A DNA stretch of 10,857 nucleotides. Origin: TH-plancto1 sp043777375. Its GTDB lineage: Bacteria; Planctomycetota; Planctomycetia; Planctomycetales; Planctomycetaceae. Positions 7,429 to 10,857 of the stretch are shown in pieces; positions within the stretch are counted from its first letter, which is position 1, and the number at the start of each line of letters is the position of its first letter. Below the pieces are notes generated by a model, which worked only from the letters and a program-made list of their open reading frames with translations, ran no database searches and had not been told where the DNA came from. The translations under genes were made by a program, and so were the position numbers. The stretch covers positions 1-10,857 of the forward strand of contig JAYWHX010000125.1 of NCBI GenBank assembly GCA_043777375.1, written 5' to 3'.

Positions 7429-7860
7429 TCAGATGTTTGCCACCAACACACCGACATCGACCTGAAAGTATCCCGCCAGTGTGTGGATCATCTTTCGGCT
7501 GAACGGCTTCTTTCCAGCGAGCACCTCGGAAATCGTGGACTTCGGCAGACCCGTGTCCCGGCTCAATTGCATTTGAGACACCCCCTTGGCATCCATGAGA
7601 TGACGCAGCATGTCGGCATCGGATGCGGGTTCAATGGCATGATGCTCGTCTTCGTAGGAACCCACGAGGTCGCTCAGGGCGTCGAGGTAGGTCTCTACAC
7701 CTACGTCGAGCTTGTCACGAGTGAGCAGCCCATCCATGACCCGCTGTGCTTCGGCAAGATGCTCGTCTGACTTGATCGACGCCAAGGGGAAATCGAGAAC
7801 AAGCTCCATGTAGGAGTCTCGGCTCTTCCCTCTCAGCCGGAATTGTGTCTTTGTCGCCAT
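7429..7860 (-). CDS. higA: HigA-type antitoxin with C-terminal helix-turn-helix
   Basis: A 143-residue antitoxin and autoregulator paired with the upstream toxin. ATG 7860 is chosen over TTG 7866 because GAGGA lies 8 bases before it and it follows the toxin stop with 2 bases between. The N-terminal part (1-75), with 'DEHLAEAQRVMDGLL' and 'VETYLDALSDLVGSYEDEH', corresponds to the dimerising, toxin-contacting region of the E. coli HigA (YgjM) type. The C-terminal Xre/HTH_3 domain (about 84-140) reads LRHLMDAKGVSQMQLS, then GLPKSTISEVLAGKKPFS as the recognition-helix region, then LAGYFQVDVGVLV. A C-terminal HTH and toxin-first gene order both match the HigBA layout. It is likely to bind the palindromes at 8301-8347 and repress its own operon. 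It appears complete. Confidence 0.92.
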   Translation of the reverse strand: MATKTQFRLRGKSRDSYMELVLDFPLASIKSDEHLAEAQRVMDGLLTRDKLDVGVETYLDALSDLVGSYEDEHHAIEPASDADMLRHLMDAKGVSQMQLSRDTGLPKSTISEVLAGKKPFSRKMIHTLAGYFQVDVGVLVANI

Positions 7861-7862
7861 TA

Positions 7863-8261
7863 TCAAGTTCCTCGTTTCTTTCGCTTCACGGTTTTCGTCT
7901 CTTCAGTGTCTGCTTTGGTTGTCTTGGCGGGCTTTGCAGGGGGAGGCTCCAAGCAACCGCAGTCTGCCTTCCATTTGTCCTCATCATATTCGGCGTGCAT
8001 CATGCACTTCAGGACGAAGACCCTCTGGCTCGGATACAGGATGCGGGTCGCCAGCCGGTACTTGTTTCCTCCGATGTTGAACACCACACAGTTCCCGACA
8101 AGGCTCGCTGATCTAAACTCGGCCTTCACGTCCGACCATGAATGCCACGTCACGCTTTTGTGGCTGACATGGGCGTGCCATGCTCGCGATGGGCCTGCGG
8201 AGTCCTCGTATCCGGGAGTCTCCCAAAACTCTCGAAGTCGTGTTTTTGAAACGACCCGCAT
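7863..8261 (-). CDS. higB: HigB-type mRNA interferase toxin
   Basis: A 132-residue toxin of the HigB (RelE-fold, PF09907-like) type. In this family it cleaves mRNA at the ribosome and is neutralised by HigA. ATG 8261 is preferred over GTG 8273 because GAGG lies 6 bases upstream and the family N-terminus MRVVSKTRLREFWE begins there. Core motifs are RAWHAHVSHKSVTWHSW (about 27-42), SLVGNCVVFNIGGNKYRL (53-70), ILYPSQRVFVLKCMMHAEYD (74-93, with the conserved His89 and Tyr92) and WKADCGC (97-103). Residues 104-132 form a Pro/Lys/Thr-rich basic tail (EPPPAKPAKTTKADTEETK...) that the E. coli protein lacks. It is first in the operon; its TGA ends 2 bases before the antitoxin ATG, indicating coupled translation. 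No disabling mutation is visible. Confidence 0.92.
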   Translation of the reverse strand: MRVVSKTRLREFWETPGYEDSAGPSRAWHAHVSHKSVTWHSWSDVKAEFRSASLVGNCVVFNIGGNKYRLATRILYPSQRVFVLKCMMHAEYDEDKWKADCGCLEPPPAKPAKTTKADTEETKTVKRKKRGT

Positions 8262-8294
8262 TCGCTCCCTCACCTATTATCGGCACTCCGATTC

Positions 8295-8323
8295 ATCTTA
8301 GTTCGTAAAACACGAACAGACAA
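8295..8323 (-). promoter_or_regulatory. higBA promoter, -35 TTGTCT and -10 TAAGAT
   Basis: On the minus strand TTGTCT (complement of 8318-8323) and TAAGAT (complement of 8295-8300) are separated by exactly 17 bases. Each matches 4 of 6 bases of the sigma-70 consensus. The -10 lies 34 bases before the toxin ATG. The spacer is completely filled by the palindrome 8301-8317, which argues that a repressor bound there would block RNA polymerase. No other good promoter is visible before higB. Confidence 0.6.
8301..8317. promoter_or_regulatory. Operator palindrome 1 of higBA
   Basis: GTTCGT-AAAAC-ACGAAC: perfect 6-bp arms around a 5-bp centre, lying exactly between the -35 and -10 boxes. It shares its arm pattern with the palindrome at 8331. 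The likely ligand is the HigA dimer through its HTH domain, by analogy with autoregulated TA operons. Confidence 0.75.
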
Positions 8324-8330
8324 GGCCAAA

Positions 8331-8347
8331 GTTCGCAGAATGCGAAC
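8331..8347. promoter_or_regulatory. Operator palindrome 2 of higBA
   Basis: GTTCGC-AGAAT-GCGAAC: perfect 6-bp arms and 5-bp centre, the same architecture as palindrome 1 with consensus GTTCGY-N5-RCGAAC. Its centre is 30 bp from the first, close to three helical turns, so two dimers could bind the same face of the DNA. It starts 7 bp upstream of the -35 box. Confidence 0.75.
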
Positions 8348-8419
8348 CGTCTGATAAGACCGGTGTTCCGAGGACACCCGCTTGCCCTTGGAACGCACCC
8401 TTCATCTCAGGAGCAAGCC

Positions 8420-8548
8420 ATGTCCAAAATAACCTCCATCGCCAATGGTGCCGATCCCGTCCAGCAGCAGGCCGCATCCGATGGGATCGCCGTGCAGGCT
8501 GCCGTAATCTCATCGCAGTTGTCGGCTGTTTGCACCGTCACCTGTTAG
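8420..8548 (+). CDS. Small ORF, 42 residues, Cys-rich end (hypothetical)
   Basis: ATG 8420 is preceded by CAGGAGCAAGCC (GGAG 7 bases upstream), a good ribosome binding site, and ends at TAG 8546-8548. The product starts MSKITSIANGADPVQQQAAS, continues with a hydrophobic small-residue stretch (GIAVQAAVISSQLSA) and ends in CTVTC. It diverges from higBA and lies 56 bases before the intact IS. No family recognised. The polar front and short Ser/Thr/Cys end loosely recall peptide precursors, but no modifying enzyme is in the window. It may be a chance frame. The rest of 8349-8604 holds nothing I recognise. Confidence 0.4.
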   Translation: MSKITSIANGADPVQQQAASDGIAVQAAVISSQLSAVCTVTC

Positions 8549-8604
8549 CCCTGCATCGCAGCGGTGTCTGTGGTGCCGACCTCATCAACCACCCTGTCGC
8601 CCTA

Positions 8605-9515
8605 AGAGCCTATCCGAGAACCCCTGCCGTTCGCCATGCGGTGAGGGCGAATTGAAGGTGCAGTAGGCCGAGGTCATTGACAGCCTTCTTCTCCCAGCGG
8701 ATCAGCAGTCGACGGGCTCTGTTGGTCCAGGAGTGGCTGCGTTCGACGACCCAGCGGCGGGCTTTGGCTTGCGGGTGTGGTGTCTTCGGCTCTTCGCCTT
8801 CGTGGGGGATATGAGCTGTGTAGCCACGTCGAGCGATGGTTTGGCGGATGGCTTTGGCATCGTAGCCCTTGTCCGCGCACAGGTGTTGTCGACGGCGGCG
8901 CGAGGGTCGGGGTCGACGCACTCGCAGGTGCTGAAAAGTCTCACGCACCAACGTCTGATCGTGGGCGTTTGCCCCGGCGATGGCGACCGCGATCGGCACA
9001 CCGCACGCATCGGTCAGCACCGACCGCTTGACCCCCAGCTTGCCGCGATCCGTGGGATTTTTGCCTGTCTTTTCCCCCCCGAGCGGAGCTTTCGTCATCG
9101 CTCCGTCCAGGACTTGCCACTCCCAATCAATCCCGACCAGTTCGTCGTACTCTTCGAGCGCCAGCTTCCAGAGTTTCGAGAACACGCCCTTGCGGACCCA
9201 CTCCTGGAAATGGGCATGAATCGCACTCCCCGAACCGAACTCGCGCGGCATCGCATTCCACTGACAACCCGTCTTCAGCACATACAAAATCCCAGTCTCG
9301 ACCCGCCGCATCCCCAGCCGCGGTCGCCCCCCTTTACAACTGACTTTGTAATTTGGGAGCAACGGTTCGACTCGCTCCCACAACGCATCGGGGATCTGGT
9401 GAAACTTTGACGACTCGCACACCGACATGACACACCTCCATCCACCAAGAGAAGCTGACACTTCTCAATAAATGCACGAACGGTGCCAAGCAGAGCCGGT
9501 TCTCGGATAGGCTCT
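8605..9515. mobile_element. Complete IS5-family insertion sequence, 911 bp
   Basis: The ends are 18-bp perfect terminal inverted repeats, AGAGCCTATCCGAGAACC at 8605-8622 and its complement at 9498-9515. They are flanked by a TA duplication (8603-8604 and 9516-9517). Removing the element and one TA gives an empty site reading CTAG. IS5-family members duplicate very short TA-type targets, which fits. It carries one transposase gene on the minus strand whose stop codon lies just inside the left repeat. Identical ends and an undamaged gene indicate recent insertion. The terminal AGAGCCTATCCGAGAA is a sequence I associate with IS5-family elements in many environmental bacteria. Confidence 0.93.
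8610..9428 (-). CDS. IS5-family transposase, intact
   Basis: A 272-residue DDE transposase. The start at ATG 9428 is supported by a strong GGAGG 6 bases upstream; the open frame runs 11 codons further but lacks such a site. The N-terminus is the DUF4096-like DNA-binding part (IPDALWERVEPLLP, then GGRPRLGMRRVETGILYVLKT and CQWNAMPREFG). The catalytic triad appears as VLDGAMTKAP (first Asp), CADKGYDAKAI (second Asp) and RRWVVERSHSW (Glu), followed by RLLIRWEKKAVNDLGLLHL and a terminal AWRTAG. Length is normal for a single-ORF IS5 member. TAG at 8610-8612 overlaps the left inverted repeat. No stop or frameshift, so it is probably active. Confidence 0.95.
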   Translation of the reverse strand: MSVCESSKFHQIPDALWERVEPLLPNYKVSCKGGRPRLGMRRVETGILYVLKTGCQWNAMPREFGSGSAIHAHFQEWVRKGVFSKLWKLALEEYDELVGIDWEWQVLDGAMTKAPLGGEKTGKNPTDRGKLGVKRSVLTDACGVPIAVAIAGANAHDQTLVRETFQHLRVRRPRPSRRRRQHLCADKGYDAKAIRQTIARRGYTAHIPHEGEEPKTPHPQAKARRWVVERSHSWTNRARRLLIRWEKKAVNDLGLLHLQFALTAWRTAGVLG

Positions 9516-9553
9516 TAGCCACTCAAAGATGTCTCCGATTCACTATATCGAGT

Positions 9554-10549
9554 GTGACGACTGGCCTGAAGAAGGTGTTTGTCATTAGTGCTGCGATACG
9601 AAACGAGCTGGTGGCGGCAGATCCTCGAAGCGAGGAACTCATCAAACCATTCGTGCAAGGCACGAATCTGCGCTCATGGTACGTAGAAGATTCAAACGAA
9701 TACCTAATCTTTACTCGGCGTGGTGTGGTCATTGAGGAGTATCCTGCGGTACTCGCCTATCTTGAACAATTCCGCGAGCAGCTGGAGCCGAAGCCGATAA
9801 ATTGGCCTCCATCGAAAAAGTGGATGGGACTAAAGCCCGGAGCCTATCAGTGGTATGAAATACAGGATTCCGTGGACTACTGGAGTGCATTCGAAAAGTC
9901 CAAGATCGTCTGGCCCGATATCTGTAAACTGCCGCGATTCAGCATGGACTCGGAATACAAGTATCTCGGCAACACAGGATACGTGATCCCCGATGGAGAC
10001 TTCTATCTGTTGGGAGTATTGTCTTCGTGGGCCACATGGTTCTTCATCAGTAAGACAGCGCAGCCTCTCCGATTAAGAGGCGATCGCTGGCAGTATCGGC
10101 TCTTTGCTCAGTTCATGGAGCACATCCCCATTCCGGATGCGAAGAAGTCTGACCGGTTGGCGATTGCCTCACTGGCAGAGCGTTGCACGTCCCTCGGCCC
10201 GCAGCGCTACGAATTGGAATCTCAGGTCCAGCGGCGACTGACGCAGGTCTTCGGGGCCCAAGGTCCAGCGGGCGGCACGCTCAACAACAAGGCCCAGGAG
10301 TGGTGGCTCCAATCTCTCAACGACCTCGGCGAAGCTCTCAAAACGAGCTTCAAGCTGAAACAGAATCCGTTCACGAACCCCCGCACTGCCGACGAATGGG
10401 AACCGTACCTCGCCGAAAAACGCAGCGAAGTCGAGCGTCTGACTCAGGAACTCGCCGACGCGGAAGCCGACATCAACGCCCGCGTGTACAAGCTATTTAA
10501 GCTAACGCAGACCGAGATCGCTCTGCTGCAGCGCGAAGTCGAGCATTGA
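9554..10549 (+). pseudogene. Truncated type IIG restriction-modification enzyme, C-terminal target-recognition part
   Basis: The frame (331 codons from GTG 9554) encodes only the C-terminal half of an Eco57I/TaqI-like methylase-endonuclease. Recognisable TaqI-C specificity features are TGLKKVFVISAAIRNELVAA (2-22), DPRSEELIKPFVQGTNLRSW (23-42), YLIFTRRGVVIEEYPAV (50-66), LEQFREQLEPKP (70-81), WYEIQDSVDYWSAFEKSKIV (100-119), PDGDFYLLGVLSSWATWFF (146-164) and FMEHIPIPD (187-195). The usual C-terminal extension follows: DEWEPYLAEKRSEVERL, then VYKLFKLTQTEIALL. The methylase domain with its SAM-binding and NPPY motifs is absent; the normal protein is far longer. Similarity seems to begin within about 30 bases of the intact IS. 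No ribosome binding site precedes the GTG. It is most likely a dead remnant, though its product could still bind DNA. Confidence 0.85.
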
Positions 10550-10550
10550 A

Positions 10551-10690
10551 CCGAGAGCGGCACGGCGTGAGCCTGCCGAGACGTTGCCGGTCTCTGCGGC
10601 TTGCAACGAAAACCCACTGGGGCCAAACAGTTTCAGGAATTGGGTTGTCCCGGCGAGGGACTCGGCAGGCTTACGCCGTGCCGCTCTCGG
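10551..10690. repeat. 140-nt palindromic element with 30-bp terminal inverted repeats
   Basis: Arms 10551-10580 and 10661-10690 are reverse complements at 29 of 30 positions; the single difference would be a G-U pair in RNA. The arms start CCGAGAGCGGCACGGCG. The 80-nt interior carries two further small stems: CGTTGC/GCAACG (10582-10587 with 10603-10608) and AACCCA/TGGGTT (10611-10616 with 10641-10646). It therefore folds as a long stem closed on two hairpins. It begins 1 base after the stop of the R-M remnant. The GAGCGGCACGGCG core recurs at 10835-10847. Likely a REP/MITE-like planctomycete repeat; a transcription terminator or structured RNA is the alternative. Confidence 0.85.
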
Positions 10691-10836
10691 CAGCGCAAGC
10701 CGAAACCCTGGTTCTGGAACACGAACTGTGTGACCTCGTGAACGCGGCCTACGGGTTGGCGCCCGCCGAGATCGAACTGATGTGGGACACGGCTCCACCG
10801 CGCATGCCGATTGGTCGACCGTCGAGTGTGAAGTGA
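10687..10836 (+). pseudogene. C-terminal fragment of a second R-M/methylase protein
   Basis: Beyond the palindromic element the frame encodes about 49 residues, LSAAQAETLVLEHELCDLVN and then AAYGLAPAEIELMWDTAPPR, ending at TGA 10834-10836. The 'LVNAAYGL-P-EIELMWDTAPPRMPI' pattern matches the extreme C-terminus of Eco57I-like adenine methylase/R-M proteins, as I recall it. The preceding in-frame codons come from the palindromic element and are not protein-like. It is a different C-terminus from the one at 10549, so a second gene (or a recombined 3' end) once lay here. No start codon; non-functional. Confidence 0.65.
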
Positions 10837-10857
10837 GCGGCACGGCGCTAGCCGCCG
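10835..10857. repeat. Further copy of the GAGCGGCACGGCG repeat arm, cut by the window edge
   Basis: Positions 10835-10847 repeat 13 bases of the arm at 10555-10567, then diverge into GCTAGCCGCCG, which contains a small CGGC-GCTA-GCCG palindrome. Its partner arm, if any, lies beyond the window. Confidence 0.7.

Noticed and set aside
8733..9410. 225-codon plus-strand frame inside the intact IS
   Set aside because: Antisense to the intact DDE transposase; no RBS or domain.
10546..10686. The first 47 codons of the 96-codon frame ending at 10836 as genuine protein
   Set aside because: They are translated from the palindromic element and have no protein-like character; only the portion after the element resembles a protein family.

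Overview
The window looks like a chromosomal segment of a planctomycete. The evidence is a formylglycine-type sulfatase with a signal peptide, three secreted proteins of kinds I associate with Planctomycetes (a Gly/Pro/Arg/Asn-rich secreted protein, an NTF2-like secreted protein and a secreted hypothetical with an aromatic C-terminus), GC-rich coding sequence that leaves long open antisense frames, and two kinds of palindromic intergenic repeat. The assignment is inference from protein style; there is no rRNA or other marker gene.

Layout. Positions 1-3660 run on the minus strand. They hold a terminator-like hairpin (101-132), a secreted arylsulfatase (149-1711), a 60-bp palindromic intergenic repeat (1778-1837) and a low-complexity secreted protein (1879-3549). 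An NTF2-like secreted protein (3656-4495) lies just upstream of the latter and is probably co-transcribed with it. The reading frame of the NTF2-like gene continues for 28 sensible codons past its TAG stop, so that stop may be a recent nonsense mutation or a readthrough site. A lower-GC divergent intergenic region follows (4496-5022) and holds one weak membrane-protein candidate. Then comes a plus-strand secreted protein of about 494 residues (5023-6507).

From about 6600 onward the segment is accessory DNA. It contains a heavily decayed IS5-type transposase (6672-7365), then a complete HigB-HigA type II toxin-antitoxin operon on the minus strand (8261 to 7429, toxin first). The TA promoter carries two matching 17-bp palindromes centred 30 bp apart, one of which exactly fills the spacer between the -35 and -10 boxes. 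A 42-residue Cys-ending small ORF diverges from it. Next is a complete, apparently intact IS5-family insertion sequence (8605-9515) with perfect 18-bp terminal repeats and a TA duplication. Beyond it lie the C-terminal target-recognition half of a type IIG/Eco57I-TaqI-like restriction-modification enzyme without its methylase half, a 140-nt element closed by a 30-bp inverted repeat, and a second, unrelated-looking C-terminal fragment of another R-M/methylase protein. The window ends inside a further copy of the repeat arm.

How the parts relate. The left half is housekeeping or secretome. The right half is a defence-island graveyard: TA module, broken R-M genes, one dead and one live-looking IS, and REP-like palindromes. 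I see no clearly new multi-gene system. The best-supported unusual features are the HigBA double-operator promoter, the in-frame TAG with a conserved-looking downstream extension, and the two C-terminal R-M remnants separated by a large palindromic element.
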